A stretch of 64,000 nt of DNA from Bacillus sp. CGMCC 1.16541 (GCF_003184905.1 NZ_QFRU01000018.1:30615-94614); one strand, 5' to 3'; counted from the first letter of the stretch, positions 1-9,674 are shown. The notes: generated by a model not told the origin, from the sequence alone. Translations and numbers: made by a program.

Positions 1-3000
1 TAGAAGATCATAAAGAGAAAGTACCACAATCATTTAACGATTTACGTAGTCGTCAAAAAGCATTTGGCTATACGTATGAAGACATTCATAAATATTTACT
101 GCCGGTGATAACAGAAGGAAAAGATCCACTTGGTTCGATGGGGAACGATACACCACTTGCGGTTTTATCAGATCGTCCACAGTCGTTGTTTAACTACTTT
201 AAACAGTTATTTGCGCAAGTAACGAATCCACCAATCGATGCCATTCGTGAGCAAATTGTGACATCGACGTTATCATTTTTAGGCGCTGAAGGTGATCTTC
301 TTCATCCGAACGAATCAAGCTGTCACCGTATTAAGCTAGATACACCTGTATTAACAAACGAACAGCTTGCAAGTTTACAAAACAATCGTTTTGAAGAGTT
401 TCAAACGCGTACACTCGCGACGTTATTTACAGAGAATGTAGAAGCTGCAATTGAAGACGTTTGTGCACAAGCCGACGAGGCGATTGAAGAGGGCGTTAGC
501 TTACTTGTTTTATCCGATCGTGAGATGAATGAAAGCAAAACAGCGATTCCCACATTACTAGCTGTTAGTGCCTTGCATCAACATTTAATTCGTCAAGGAA
601 CACGCGCAAAAGCAAGTATCATTGTCGAAGCTGGGGAAGTGCGAGAAGTGCATCATTTTGCGGCACTAATTGGCTACGGAGCTGATGCGATTAATCCGTA
701 CTTAGCATTCGCCACTTATTATGATGAAATCGAAGCAGGCGCTCTTGAAGCAACTTATGAAGAAGCGGTTGAGAAATATGTCAAAGGTGTGACAGAAGGC
801 GTCGTAAAAGTGATGTCGAAAATGGGGATTTCGACTGTACAAAGTTATCGTGGTGCCCAAATTTATGAAGCAGTTGGAATTAGTCAAGACGTCATCGAAC
901 GCTATTTTACAGGTACAGCTTCACAGCTAGGTGGTATCGGATTAGACGTAATTGCGAAAGAAGCGAGCGTTCGTCATGCAGAAGGCTATAAAGAAACGCA
1001 CGAACAGTCGTTAGAGTCAGGCAGTGACTTTCAATGGAGAAAAACTGGTGAGCACCATGCGTTTAATCCAAAAACGATTCATACCCTTCAATGGGCGTGT
1101 CGTAAAAATGATTACAACTTATTTAAAACGTATTCTCATATGGCAAATGAAGAGCGCATTGGGTTTTTACGTAACTTATTTGCATTTGATGAAGAGCGTC
1201 CAGCATTATCGCTTGATGAAGTAGAGTCCGTTGATTCCATCGTGAAACGTTTTAAAACAGGTGCGATGTCGTTTGGTTCATTAAGTCAAGAAGCACATGA
1301 AGCATTAGCGATTGCAATGAACCGTTTGGGTGGTAAAAGCAATAGTGGTGAAGGTGGAGAAGATCCAAGTCGCTATAAGCTTGATTCAAACGGTGATCTA
1401 CGCCGCAGTGCGATTAAACAAATTGCGTCTGGTCGTTTCGGAGTGAAGAGTCATTACTTAGTGAATGCTGATGAGCTTCAAATCAAAATGGCACAAGGAG
1501 CAAAACCTGGTGAAGGTGGTCAGCTTCCTGGCAATAAAGTGTATCCATGGGTAGCAGACGTTCGTGGCTCAACACCAGGTGTTGGACTCATTTCTCCACC
1601 ACCGCACCATGACATTTATTCAATTGAAGATTTAGCACAGCTTATTCATGATTTGAAAAATGCGAACCGCCATGCACGCATTAGTGTAAAGCTTGTTGCT
1701 AAGTCAGGTGTTGGAACCATTGCAGCAGGTGTAGCAAAAGGTGCTGCAGATGTGATTGTCATTAGTGGATATGACGGAGGAACAGGAGCGTCACCAAAAA
1801 CGAGCATTAAGCATACAGGATTACCATGGGAGCTTGGATTAGCAGAAGCGCATCAAACGTTAATGCTAAACGGTTTGCGTGAAAAAGTAGTCTTAGAAAC
1901 AGACGGCAAGTTAATGACAGGTCGTGACGTTGTCATGGCGGCGCTTTTAGGAGCTGAGGAGTTTGGCTTCGCAACCGCTCCATTAATCGTACTTGGCTGT
2001 GTCATGATGCGTGCTTGTCATTTAGATACATGTCCAGTTGGGGTGGCAACACAAAACCCTGAGCTTCGCGCGAAATTTATGGGTGACCCAGAGCACATTG
2101 TGAACTATATGCGCTTTGTAGCTGAAGAAGTGCGTGAGTTAATGGCTGAACTAGGCTTTAAAACCGTCGATGAGATGGTTGGTCGTACAGATGTGTTAAA
2201 GGTGAGTGAACGTGCGAAAGCGCATTGGAAAGCAAGTCACCTTGACTTAACACCCCTTCTCTATCAACCAGAAGGAGCACGTACATTCCGTACACCGCAA
2301 AATCATAAAATTGACGAATCACTCGATATCCAAAAATTATTACCAGCCGTTCGTCCAGCTTTAGAGAAACAACATCAAGTAGACATTGAATCGACAATTA
2401 CGAATATTAATCGTGTTGTTGGAACGATTGTTGGTAGTGAAGTGTCTAAGCGTTACGGGGAAAAAGGATTACCAGAAGATACGATTACGCTCCGCTTTAC
2501 AGGGGCAGCAGGTCAAAGCTTTGGTGCATTTGTACCGAACGGGATGTCGATGTATTTAACAGGTGATGCAAATGACTACGTTGGAAAAGGGTTGTCAGGT
2601 GGGAAAATTATTGTTTCTTCACCGAAAGAAGCAACACTTGTCGCAGCTGAAAATGTCATCATTGGAAACGTTGCGTTTTACGGAGCAACAAGCGGTGAAG
2701 CATACATTAATGGCCGTGCCGGAGAACGTTTCTGTGTTCGAAACAGTGGTGTAAAAACAGTTGTTGAAGGAATCGGAGATCACGGATGTGAATACATGAC
2801 AGGTGGTCGAGTTGTCATTTTAGGTGAAGTCGGTAAAAACTTTGCAGCGGGTATGTCAGGTGGTATTGCGTACGTATTACCAGAGGAAGTTGACGCATTT
2901 AAACAACAATGTAATCAAGAGATGATTGGGTTTGAATCTCTTTCGAATAAAAAGGAAATCGAAGAAGTAAAAGCATTGATTGAAAAGCATTACGCCTATA

Positions 3001-3215
3001 CAGGTAGTCCAAAAGCTGCGTACATTTTAGCCAACTGGAACGTATTTGTTTCGAAGTTTGTAAAAGTCATTCCAAAAGATTATAAACGAATGATGATGAT
3101 GATTGAGGATAATGAAGCGAATGGATTGCCAAAAGAAGAAGCAATTATGAACGCGTTTCAAAAAAATGCAAATCAAGAGAAGAAGGTTGTCGCAAAGAAG
3201 TTAGAGGTTGTGTGA
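1..3215 (+). CDS. gltB: Glutamate synthase large subunit, 5'-truncated by window edge
   Basis: Large subunit of NADPH glutamate synthase (GOGAT), which makes two glutamates from 2-oxoglutarate and glutamine with the small subunit encoded next door. The reading frame is open back to base 3, so the N-terminal amidotransferase domain and part of the central domain (roughly 450-500 residues of the usual ~1500) lie outside the window. Visible parts are the end of the central domain, the FMN-binding synthase domain ([13 protein letters not shown] near 1330-1365), the 3Fe-4S cysteines in a C-x5-C-x4-C pattern ([12 protein letters not shown], near 2000-2035) and the C-terminal GXGXG beta-helix domain. 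It ends 21 bp before gltD and is clearly co-transcribed with it. In B. subtilis this gene is called gltA. Confidence 0.97.
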   Translation, partial: EDHKEKVPQSFNDLRSRQKAFGYTYEDIHKYLLPVITEGKDPLGSMGNDTPLAVLSDRPQSLFNYFKQLFAQVTNPPIDAIREQIVTSTLSFLGAEGDLLHPNESSCHRIKLDTPVLTNEQLASLQNNRFEEFQTRTLATLFTENVEAAIEDVCAQADEAIEEGVSLLVLSDREMNESKTAIPTLLAVSALHQHLIRQGTRAKASIIVEAGEVREVHHFAALIGYGADAINPYLAFATYYDEIEAGALEATYEEAVEKYVKGVTEGVVKVMSKMGISTVQSYRGAQIYEAVGISQDVIERYFTGTASQLGGIGLDVIAKEASVRHAEGYKETHEQSLESGSDFQWRKTGEHHAFNPKTIHTLQWACRKNDYNLFKTYSHMANEERIGFLRNLFAFDEERPALSLDEVESVDSIVKRFKTGAMSFGSLSQEAHEALAIAMNRLGGKSNSGEGGEDPSRYKLDSNGDLRRSAIKQIASGRFGVKSHYLVNADELQIKMAQGAKPGEGGQLPGNKVYPWVADVRGSTPGVGLISPPPHHDIYSIEDLAQLIHDLKNANRHARISVKLVAKSGVGTIAAGVAKGAADVIVISGYDGGTGASPKTSIKHTGLPWELGLAEAHQTLMLNGLREKVVLETDGKLMTGRDVVMAALLGAEEFGFATAPLIVLGCVMMRACHLDTCPVGVATQNPELRAKFMGDPEHIVNYMRFVAEEVRELMAELGFKTVDEMVGRTDVLKVSERAKAHWKASHLDLTPLLYQPEGARTFRTPQNHKIDESLDIQKLLPAVRPALEKQHQVDIESTITNINRVVGTIVGSEVSKRYGEKGLPEDTITLRFTGAAGQSFGAFVPNGMSMYLTGDANDYVGKGLSGGKIIVSSPKEATLVAAENVIIGNVAFYGATSGEAYINGRAGERFCVRNSGVKTVVEGIGDHGCEYMTGGRVVILGEVGKNFAAGMSGGIAYVLPEEVDAFKQQCNQEMIGFESLSNKKEIEEVKALIEKHYAYTGSPKAAYILANWNVFVSKFVKVIPKDYKRMMMMIEDNEANGLPKEEAIMNAFQKNANQEKKVVAKKLEVV

Positions 3216-3236
3216 GAACGGAAAGGAGAGAGAATA

Positions 3237-4718
3237 ATGGGAAAAGCAACAGGATTTATGGAATATACACGTGAAAAAGCGACAGAAAGAAATGCTAGCA
3301 CGCGTATTAACGACTGGAACGAATATTCAGCTCCTTTCTCCGATGAATCATTAAGCAGACAAGGTGCCCGCTGTATGGATTGCGGGACGCCTTTCTGTCA
3401 CATGGGAATGGAACTGAATCATGTAACAACAGGATGCCCAATTAACAATTTAATTCCTGAGTGGAATGACTTAGTGTATCGAGGTAGATGGGAAGAAGCA
3501 TTGGAGCGTTTAATGAAAACGAACAACTTCCCAGAGTTTACAGGACGTGTTTGTCCAGCTCCATGTGAAGGTTCCTGTACATTGGCCATTACAGATCCAG
3601 CGGTTGCAATTAAGAATATTGAACGCACAATTATTGACAAAGGATTTGAAAATGGCTGGATTACTCCACGCATTCCAACAAAGCGTACAGGTAAGAAAGT
3701 TGCCATTGTTGGGTCAGGTCCTGCAGGACTAGCAGCAGCTGATCAGTTAAATCAAGCAGGGCACTCAGTTACTGTGTATGAGCGTGCAGATCGTCCTGGT
3801 GGATTGTTAATGTATGGGATTCCAAACATGAAGTTAGAAAAAGAAGTGGTAGAGCGACGTGTACGTTTACTTACACAAGAAGGCATTGATTTTGTGACGA
3901 ATACAGAGGTTGGAAAAGACATTTCATCTGAAGAGCTAAAAACACAATATGATTCTGTCATTCTTTGTATTGGTGCACAAAAACAACGTGATTTAGTACT
4001 AGAAGGTCGGGAAGCGCAAGGCATTCATTTAGCGATGGATTACTTAACACAAGCAACAAAGAGTTTACTAGACTCAAACTTTGAGGATGGGCAATTTATC
4101 GATGCAAAAGATAAAGATGTGATTGTCATCGGAGGCGGTGACACGGGAGCAGATTGTGTTGCAACAGCACTACGTCAAAAATGCCGCACGGTTGTTCAAT
4201 TTGGTAAACATCCACAGCTGCCAACGTCACGTACAGAAGACAATGCGTGGCCTGCTTATCCGAATGTGTATTCACTTGATTATGCATATGAAGAAGCAGC
4301 GAAGCAGTATGGGAAAGATCCGCGTGAATACTTAATTCAAACGAAAGAAATCGTAGCGGATGAGAATGGGAACTTAAAAGAATTGCATACGGTTCAAATG
4401 GAAAAAGTAAAAGGGGAAGACGGTCGATTTGTATTCAACGAGCTTCCAGGTACAGAAAAAGTATGGCCGGCTCAACTTGTCTTCGTCGCAATCGGATTTG
4501 AAGGAGCAGAACAACCACTGCTTCAACAATTCGGCATTGAAACAACAAACCAAAAAGTAAGAGCAACTTACGGAGAATACACAACAAACGTAGAAGGTGT
4601 CTTTGCTGCTGGTGATGCAAGAAGAGGTCAAAGTTTAATTGTATGGGCGATTCATGAAGGCCGTGAAGTCGCTCGTCAAGTTGATACGTACTTAATGGGG
4701 AGCACGGTATTAACATAA
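3237..4718 (+). CDS. gltD: Glutamate synthase small subunit
   Basis: 493-residue NADPH-dependent small subunit of glutamate synthase (B. subtilis gltB). It passes electrons from NADPH through FAD and 4Fe-4S clusters to the large subunit. The N-terminus carries the iron-sulfur cysteine clusters (CMDCGTPFC, GCPINN, CPAPCEGSC). An FAD dinucleotide-binding motif follows (GSGPAGLAAADQL, about residue 155), and an NADPH-binding motif lies at about residue 300 (GGGDTGADCVATAL). A final FAD-contact motif is GVFAAGDARRGQS near residue 460. The start is supported by AAAGGAGAG nine bases upstream of the ATG. Length is typical of the family and the gene is intact. Confidence 0.97.
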   Translation: MGKATGFMEYTREKATERNASTRINDWNEYSAPFSDESLSRQGARCMDCGTPFCHMGMELNHVTTGCPINNLIPEWNDLVYRGRWEEALERLMKTNNFPEFTGRVCPAPCEGSCTLAITDPAVAIKNIERTIIDKGFENGWITPRIPTKRTGKKVAIVGSGPAGLAAADQLNQAGHSVTVYERADRPGGLLMYGIPNMKLEKEVVERRVRLLTQEGIDFVTNTEVGKDISSEELKTQYDSVILCIGAQKQRDLVLEGREAQGIHLAMDYLTQATKSLLDSNFEDGQFIDAKDKDVIVIGGGDTGADCVATALRQKCRTVVQFGKHPQLPTSRTEDNAWPAYPNVYSLDYAYEEAAKQYGKDPREYLIQTKEIVADENGNLKELHTVQMEKVKGEDGRFVFNELPGTEKVWPAQLVFVAIGFEGAEQPLLQQFGIETTNQKVRATYGEYTTNVEGVFAAGDARRGQSLIVWAIHEGREVARQVDTYLMGSTVLT

Positions 4719-4798
4719 AGGTGTATGGGAGTTTTTCGCTAACAAAGGGGTTTTTATAAATAAAGGAAAGAGACTGAGACATCAGTCTTTCAGTTGAT

Positions 4799-4850
4799 AA
4801 AAGATTCGAACTATCGTGAGTTATATACTTTTGATAGTTCGGATCTTTTT
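4799..4850. terminator. Bidirectional terminator between gltD and the acyltransferase gene
   Basis: Two arms (4799-4815 and 4833-4850) are nearly perfectly complementary, with A-rich and T-rich ends on opposite sides, so the hairpin can end transcription from either direction. It overlaps the last codons of the convergent acyltransferase gene. Confidence 0.75.
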
Positions 4851-5635
4851 GTTATGAACAGCTTTTTTCGCTTTAGTCCAAAAACGAAACGTACGAGATT
4901 GAAAGGACGAATTGAAAAGTGATAGAGTAGCGAAACAATGATAAAGCATACAATTATTAGAAACGCCAGTTTGACTTCAAGTGCCCACGATAAATCTTTT
5001 ATAAAGAAACCGATGATGACAATAACAGGTTGATGCAAAATGTAAAATGGCATCGCTGCGTCACTTGTATAAGTGAGGGTAGAATGTGAGCGTGTCAAAT
5101 AGCGGTTTCCAAAATAGAACATAATCATCAGTAAGCTCCAGCAGCTTAGTGCACAAATGCTTTTAAACAAGAAGAAAATCGTTGTTTCTGCTTCGGACAT
5201 ATAAAAGATAAACCAAACTATATAAGCAACAGATGTAGAAAATGCGATTAATACATGAATTAAAATACTTTTATGTATCATTTCATAAAAATAATCGCCA
5301 TGAAAGAAGTAATATCCATATACAAAGATAACAAGATAATAAAGGATATCCCAGCTACCTAAGTTCACTATATTGCTATTGGATAAAAGCATGAGTGGGA
5401 GCGGTAGTAACCAATAATAAGTAGTTTTTAGTTTCATTTGTCCTAAAAAACGAAACAACGGTAATGTAAGAAGTGAGAACGTTAACAAAACAAGTACATA
5501 CCATAAATGAAGGCCTACAAATGCAAAATTGCCATTCCCACCAATATCAAGATAGAGACCATTCATATAATGTGGAAGGAATGAGAAAAAAGAACCTGAA
5601 AATTGATTGTGATACTGTCGTTTCAATTGTCTCAT
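4811..5635 (-). CDS. Acyltransferase-3 family membrane protein, N-terminally truncated (possible pseudogene)
   Basis: 274-residue polytopic membrane protein. The run from PHYMNGLY to HLWYVLVLL matches the mid-region of acyltransferase-3/OpgC-like proteins, which acylate surface polymers or membrane-derived sugars. Full-length members are about 370-390 residues and carry the catalytic Arg/His segment in the first ~100 residues. That part is absent here, and an in-frame stop lies 12 codons upstream of the ATG. The upstream ribosome binding site is weak. About eight hydrophobic segments remain. I infer a decayed gene, but the open frame could still be expressed. The last codons double as one arm of the gltD terminator. 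Confidence 0.6.
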   Translation of the reverse strand: MRQLKRQYHNQFSGSFFSFLPHYMNGLYLDIGGNGNFAFVGLHLWYVLVLLTFSLLTLPLFRFLGQMKLKTTYYWLLPLPLMLLSNSNIVNLGSWDILYYLVIFVYGYYFFHGDYFYEMIHKSILIHVLIAFSTSVAYIVWFIFYMSEAETTIFFLFKSICALSCWSLLMIMFYFGNRYLTRSHSTLTYTSDAAMPFYILHQPVIVIIGFFIKDLSWALEVKLAFLIIVCFIIVSLLYHFSIRPFNLVRFVFGLKRKKLFITKRSELSKVYNSR

Positions 5636-5742
5636 CTCTTCTTTCAGTTGAACTATACATTCATGTAATTATTCTAGCTTATGATACTTTTTTCCTGTTT
5701 TTGTATGATAAATGAGGTTGTTCTAATGAGTAATAGGTAGTT

Positions 5743-5797
5743 CACAAAACACCCTCTCTTTTGCTGTTTTTTTACATACTGTAGAAGGGGTGTTGTG
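5743..5797 (-). terminator. Terminator after the coat-like gene
   Basis: Imperfect inverted repeat (ACACCC core paired with GGGTGT) just downstream of the minus-strand gene that ends at 5803. A short T-run follows on the minus strand. The loop is long, so efficiency is uncertain. Confidence 0.45.
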
Positions 5798-5802
5798 TTT
5801 GG

Positions 5803-6282
5803 TTAATTCCCATTTGTAAATGGAAAACCTTGATACGGATAAATGGGTTGATGAGGTACAAATGGTTTGATAAGAGCTGGGTTTAAATAGTACATATGAT
5901 AATGAGTTTGGTGAGGAGAAAGCTGATGCCAAGGACCTGATTTATAAGATGAGAAACCGTAGTATCCCCACGTTTGTGGAAGAAGAAAGCGGTTAAGTTG
6001 TATGAATGAGTAGTCAGTTGAATGTGAAGGATATAATTCTTCGGTGTTCAATCGACTTTCATCCATTTGCGTACACTGACGAACGCATTGCGTGTACATT
6101 AAGTTACTATTTTTGTAGTCGTCGTAACATCTCTTCATGCATTGTTGATCGCTTGTATTAAGTTGATACGTATAAAGTTGTCCTTGAGGATTAAACCAAT
6201 TTTGACTGTAAGGTCCGTACCAGCTTTGCCATTGAGGATTCCAATTTACACTCCATGGATTATATGCTTGAATAGGTTGCAC
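5803..6282 (-). CDS. Tyr/Gln/Pro-rich coat-like protein with paired CX3C motifs
   Basis: About 159 residues, rich in Tyr, Asn, Gln, Pro and Trp, a composition typical of Bacillus spore-coat proteins; no named family recognised. The frame could begin upstream at 6342 or 6303, but the only good ribosome binding site (AAAGGAC) lies eight bases before a GTG at 6282, so I chose that start. In the middle are four cysteines spaced CMKRC-x13-CVRQC (about residues 50-75), a twin CX3C arrangement that could form a disulfide-linked helical hairpin. No signal peptide is visible, as expected for coat proteins made in the mother cell. The 6283-6624 stretch upstream holds no other gene I can support. Coat function is an inference from composition only. 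Confidence 0.55.
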   Translation of the reverse strand: MQPIQAYNPWSVNWNPQWQSWYGPYSQNWFNPQGQLYTYQLNTSDQQCMKRCYDDYKNSNLMYTQCVRQCTQMDESRLNTEELYPSHSTDYSFIQLNRFLLPQTWGYYGFSSYKSGPWHQLSPHQTHYHMYYLNPALIKPFVPHQPIYPYQGFPFTNGN

Positions 6283-6624
6283 GTTTTTTCGTCCTTTCTT
6301 CATTAAGTGTACAGCATGGTGAACACAAGTGACATGAATCATTCTTTAAAACGGAACCGTTGTAATCTCCCGTTGCCTCAGCTTCTTTTGAGTTAGTAGC
6401 ATCTTATTCAATTTTACATAACATGTGCTAGTATCGGTAAGGTTGCTTCAACGGCAATTTTGTTTGAACGCAGCGAGCTACCTATTTTATCTTTTTTAAT
6501 TATACATTTAACAACAACTTGTTCAGTCTTAAAAAGTCATGCCGAAAAACGAATGAGAGCTATTTCGAAAACTGCTTCAGGTGAGCAAAAGATAAATCGC
6601 TTGCTTCATATCGGGGTGACTAAA

Positions 6625-6873
6625 ATGAGGGGGCCCAATTCAACAGATACAGACGATAAGCTTCAGCAGTTATGTGACAAGTATCTCACCACAAAAGTAG
6701 ATGTCCGAAAACTAAATACCTATCACTCTTCTAAAGAAGACATAGATGAAGATTTAAGGATACAAAAGCTATACGACATGTTCACGAAAACAAACACACA
6801 AGAGAGGGGACATTCTCATTTTGAAGAACAGCCTTATCCTCGGGACGACCAAGACGATGAGTACTACTTATAA
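6625..6873 (+). CDS. Small acidic hypothetical protein
   Basis: 82 residues, hydrophilic, with an acidic Asp/Tyr-rich C-terminus (DDQDDEYYL). The open frame extends back to 6460, but GGGGTGA five to seven bases before the ATG at 6625 gives a better start, and the upstream part has no protein-like character. No signal peptide, membrane segment or known motif is recognised. It is followed at once by a strong terminator, which supports it being transcribed. Confidence 0.5.
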   Translation: MRGPNSTDTDDKLQQLCDKYLTTKVDVRKLNTYHSSKEDIDEDLRIQKLYDMFTKTNTQERGHSHFEEQPYPRDDQDDEYYL

Positions 6874-6909
6874 AAAAGCACCAACGTCGTGTTGTCAGTG
6901 CTTTTTTTT
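6872..6909. terminator. Bidirectional terminator
   Basis: AAAAAAGCAC and GTGCTTTTTT arms flank a 16-base loop. A-tract and T-tract on opposite sides allow it to serve both the small gene on the left and the minus-strand gene on the right. Confidence 0.8.
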
Positions 6910-6931
6910 ATAAGTAGCGCATTCACTTTCT

Positions 6932-8002
6932 TTATTCTCCAACCATTTTCCTCCGAATTTTTTCTAACACCGCATCTAACTCATCAGGCTTTAAAAACTC
7001 AATGGGAGATACGCCTTTTTCAAATAAAATAGATTCAGCTTCCACAACGGCGACATAGCGACCGTTTACTTTCGCTAAATGAATGTTTTGACCGAAATCA
7101 GCTAGTAATCCTTTAATCTCCGTTTCTCCTAGTTTCATTTTTAACTCTGCTTCTGGAGAGTGCTCAATGATGTGAGCGGCTGCTTCAACGACTTGGTGTG
7201 TATCTAATCGTTCTTGAATTTCACGCTTTTCACTTATTGCCCACGTTTCCATTTCGACTTCAAATTGCTCAAGCTCTTCGCTTTCAAGTTCAAATGTCTC
7301 ATGGATGTGTCCACGCACCATCTCCATCACTTGATTTTTCATGATTTCAGGCATCGGTTCTCCATACTCGACAAATTTTAAAAAGTCTTCAAAATACCGA
7401 GCATGTGAGGACTGATGGATTTTTAATTCATTTTCTTCAATCATGCCTTCTTCTGGCATGTACGGGTATTGAATAGATTTCATATTTTTTGTCGTGATGG
7501 CCATTTCAACATGACGAATGAGTGTTGATTCGTCCGCAATGGATGCTACTTTTGGTTCAAAGTCACATTTCATCACAAACACAAATGAGTGATCAAAGTA
7601 TTTTCTTGGTGTCGCCGTTGCCACTAAGAACGCACCACCTCGTACGGCTGCTGTGTCAATATAAGCCCGTACAAACTCTTCACTTACTTCTTTGAATGCT
7701 TCGTTTGATTCAGCGTGAAGCGCACGGTGAAAGAGATTGTAGTTCGGATTGGATGTAAGTTCGTGCCCTGGTTCAACGATAAAATAGCCGAGCTTGGTTG
7801 GCACTTGCTCAGATTTCGGATGGCGTTCGACTTTACGTTTGACAATCTTTTTAAATTCACCGTCTAGAAAGTCTTTTAACGCACTGTTTTCATACTGTTC
7901 TTCGCTCAATGTTTGAAAATGTTTATACTGCTTCGTTGCTTGATCTTCTTTACCCTCTACTTGTACAACGTAGAAAGATAAAAAGCGCATTTGAAAATCC
8001 AT
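6932..8002 (-). CDS. DUF3900-like conserved Bacillaceae protein
   Basis: 356 residues from the ATG at 8002; an in-frame GTG four codons upstream (8014) is the alternative start. Soluble, charged, no signal peptide. Overall length and sequence style (MDFQMRFLSFYVVQV at the start, a Glu-rich central part) resemble the uncharacterised DUF3900 family of Bacillus, an assignment from memory. The central region (residues ~150-230) reads like the conserved core of nucleoid-associated-type proteins, but I cannot confirm a relationship. Function unknown. The gene stands alone, convergent with the preceding small gene and divergent from the Gly-Asn-repeat genes. Confidence 0.6.
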   Translation of the reverse strand: MDFQMRFLSFYVVQVEGKEDQATKQYKHFQTLSEEQYENSALKDFLDGEFKKIVKRKVERHPKSEQVPTKLGYFIVEPGHELTSNPNYNLFHRALHAESNEAFKEVSEEFVRAYIDTAAVRGGAFLVATATPRKYFDHSFVFVMKCDFEPKVASIADESTLIRHVEMAITTKNMKSIQYPYMPEEGMIEENELKIHQSSHARYFEDFLKFVEYGEPMPEIMKNQVMEMVRGHIHETFELESEELEQFEVEMETWAISEKREIQERLDTHQVVEAAAHIIEHSPEAELKMKLGETEIKGLLADFGQNIHLAKVNGRYVAVVEAESILFEKGVSPIEFLKPDELDAVLEKIRRKMVGE

Positions 8003-8088
8003 TCTCTTCACCACACTTCTTTAGTAGTCATCCTTCAAGTATAGAAAAGCAGCCTTCGTTCGTCAATTTGTTCTTTGTGTATAAAATA

Positions 8089-8115
8089 ACACCTTGATGT
8101 AGCGTGAATACAATA
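8089..8115 (+). promoter_or_regulatory. Candidate sigma-K-type promoter of the Gly-Asn-repeat genes
   Basis: AC at 8089-8090, then 16 bases, then AATACAATA at 8107-8115. This fits the sigma-K pattern (AC, N16-17, CATAnnnTA) except for the first -10 base, and the -10 also resembles sigma-E. The GTG start follows 33 bases later. It would place the two genes in the sporulation mother cell. Confidence 0.4.
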
Positions 8116-8148
8116 GCATAACAACATCGAACCAAGGGAGGAAGTGAG

Positions 8149-8688
8149 GTGACAGAAAACAAACTGATTGGTTCCTGGCTAATTGCAATAGGGAACACAG
8201 CCGTAGCCATTGGGACAACAAGAGAACTAGTAGAAAGTTCACGGGAAAATGACAACTTGGTTATAGTGGGAAACGGTTTTCAAGCGCTTGGAAATACGAT
8301 TTCAATTGATGAACGGATCGATTCTGTAACGGAGAGGGTAGGAAGTGAGATACAGGCAGTTGGAAACGTGTCGGTTATTACAGGAGCCGTTGGCAATCAG
8401 CATAAAGTGAGTGTTGAAAATGATGTTCTTCTTGTGATCGGTAACGGTTTGCAGTCTGTTGGTGCAGCTATAAAGGTTATCGGTAACATCCAAGACCGTG
8501 CAACCAATCAGTTTGTCTTTTTAGATGTAACAGGAAATTCCTTACAATCGATAGGTGCGTTCATTCAAGCTTTGACGGGTGGTAATCTGCTAGGAAGTAA
8601 GTGGCCTGGTCAAAAAGTAATAAGAGCAATTGGGACGTGGATTCAAACGTCAGGAGCAATTATCATAGCAGTGAAGGAAACGATTTGA
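8149..8688 (+). CDS. Gly-Asn-repeat protein (DUF6944-like), first of tandem pair
   Basis: 179 residues starting at GTG behind GGGAGGAAGTGAG. The protein is built of recurring short units of the form hydrophobic-GN-x-LQ-(S/A)-IG (VIVGNGFQALGN, LVIGNGLQSVGA, DVTGNSLQSIGA). The organisation resembles DUF6944-type repetitive proteins of Bacillus, an assignment from memory. No signal peptide and no cysteines. The regular hydrophobic-Gly-Asn pattern suggests a compact beta- or helix-repeat fold. It is followed after 36 bases by a clear paralogue, so the pair arose by tandem duplication and probably forms one operon. Function unknown; sporulation expression is suggested only by the promoter-like element upstream. 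Confidence 0.7.
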   Translation: MTENKLIGSWLIAIGNTAVAIGTTRELVESSRENDNLVIVGNGFQALGNTISIDERIDSVTERVGSEIQAVGNVSVITGAVGNQHKVSVENDVLLVIGNGLQSVGAAIKVIGNIQDRATNQFVFLDVTGNSLQSIGAFIQALTGGNLLGSKWPGQKVIRAIGTWIQTSGAIIIAVKETI

Positions 8689-8724
8689 TTCATACGATAC
8701 TATATTACAAAAGGAGGGAGCAGC

Positions 8725-9378
8725 GTGGGGCAAACGGAATTGCTTGGAGCATGGATTACCGCAACAGGGAACATTACGGCATCGATCGGTGTGACAGAAG
8801 AAGTCAGGCAACCTTCTCGGCGAACGGAAGACATCATCATTTTAGGAAACGGACTTCAAGCAATCGGAAACTCCCTTCAAATAGCAGGACCTGTAGATGA
8901 GGTACTTGAAAAGCTTGGTAGTGAACTTCAAGTGGTTGGGAATTTATCAATCATTGGTGGCGTTTTATTAAATCGACGTGAGGAGCGTCTTGAAAATGAA
9001 GCGTTAATTGTCATTGGTGATAGTTTTCAATCAATTGGTGCAGGTTTAGAGGTGATTAATGATTTACGAAATGTTGATACGAATCAGCCAATCTTATTAG
9101 AGATTGTAGGAAACTCCTTGCAATCTCTCGGAGCATTCATTCAAGCCGTTTCCGGAGCGTATGAGTTAGGGATTGGGGAAGACCGACCGTTTGATGGAAT
9201 ATTTGGCGTCGTCGGAAGTTGGATACAAGCTACAGGGGCGGTGATCGAAGCAGTAAAGGAAACGATTCGTCCGAGCCCATCTAATCATCATGATGATGAA
9301 GAAGAAAAGAAGGAGGAAGAAGAGAAGGAAGAAGAGTCAGACTGTTCATTTTTTAATTATCCTCCTCACTATTTCTAA
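8725..9378 (+). CDS. Gly-Asn-repeat protein (DUF6944-like), second of tandem pair, acidic tail
   Basis: 217 residues from a GTG preceded by AAAGGAGGGAG. It aligns along its length with the preceding gene (same GNxLQxIG units, same GSWIQATGAVIEAVKET ending) but adds a C-terminal tail of about 35 residues. The tail holds a long Glu/Asp/Lys run and ends CSFFNYPPHYF. The tail is the main difference between the two copies and could mediate cation or protein binding. No export signal is visible. Function unknown. Confidence 0.7.
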   Translation: MGQTELLGAWITATGNITASIGVTEEVRQPSRRTEDIIILGNGLQAIGNSLQIAGPVDEVLEKLGSELQVVGNLSIIGGVLLNRREERLENEALIVIGDSFQSIGAGLEVINDLRNVDTNQPILLEIVGNSLQSLGAFIQAVSGAYELGIGEDRPFDGIFGVVGSWIQATGAVIEAVKETIRPSPSNHHDDEEEKKEEEEKEEESDCSFFNYPPHYF

Positions 9379-9418
9379 AATATAGTAACAAATCAACTTA
9401 TTACTACATTAAAAATAT

Positions 9419-9447
9419 TTGAATTATCAGTTAATTTGAGTTATAAT
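9419..9447 (+). promoter_or_regulatory. Sigma-A promoter of the IDEAL-domain gene
   Basis: TTGAAT at 9419-9424 and a perfect TATAAT at 9442-9447, separated by exactly 17 bases. The ATG at 9473 follows with a short leader. Confidence 0.75.
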
Positions 9448-9472
9448 AAAAAAGGACAAGGAGTTGATATTG

Positions 9473-9667
9473 ATGGAAAAGAATCTAGTAAACGAATCGT
9501 ACCAATCGGAAGAGAAAGTGATTGATGCTCTATTAGCAGAAATGTTTTTAGATAAGGTTCTGCGAGATGTCCATGAAAAGAAACTTCGAAGCCAAATTGA
9601 TGTGTCACTGAAAGAACGAAATAAGAAAGCGTTTTTACGTTTAACGAAAGAATTGCGAAATATATAA
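9473..9667 (+). CDS. IDEAL-domain small protein
   Basis: 64 residues. The C-terminal half (QIDVSLKERNKKAFLRLTKEL) fits the IDEAL domain, a short helical module of Bacilli named after its core motif and found alone or as an extension in ComK- and YpiB-type proteins. The upstream in-frame TTG at 9464 directly abuts the AAGGAG, so ATG 9473, nine bases from it, is the real start. A sigma-A promoter precedes the gene and a strong terminator follows, so this is an independent single-gene unit. IDEAL proteins are generally thought to act through protein-protein contacts; the partner here is unknown. Confidence 0.75.
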   Translation: MEKNLVNESYQSEEKVIDALLAEMFLDKVLRDVHEKKLRSQIDVSLKERNKKAFLRLTKELRNI

Positions 9668-9674
9668 GGATAAC

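Noticed and set aside
4374..4782. Two minus-strand ORFs opposite gltD
   Set aside because: Low-complexity Leu/Cys/Phe-rich shadows of an intact, strongly conserved gene.
6460..6624. Upstream extension of the small acidic gene
   Set aside because: The residues look non-coding and a better ribosome binding site precedes ATG 6625.
8601..8900. 99-codon ORF across the junction of the Gly-Asn-repeat genes
   Set aside because: Out of frame with both well-supported genes, no ribosome binding site, low-complexity product.
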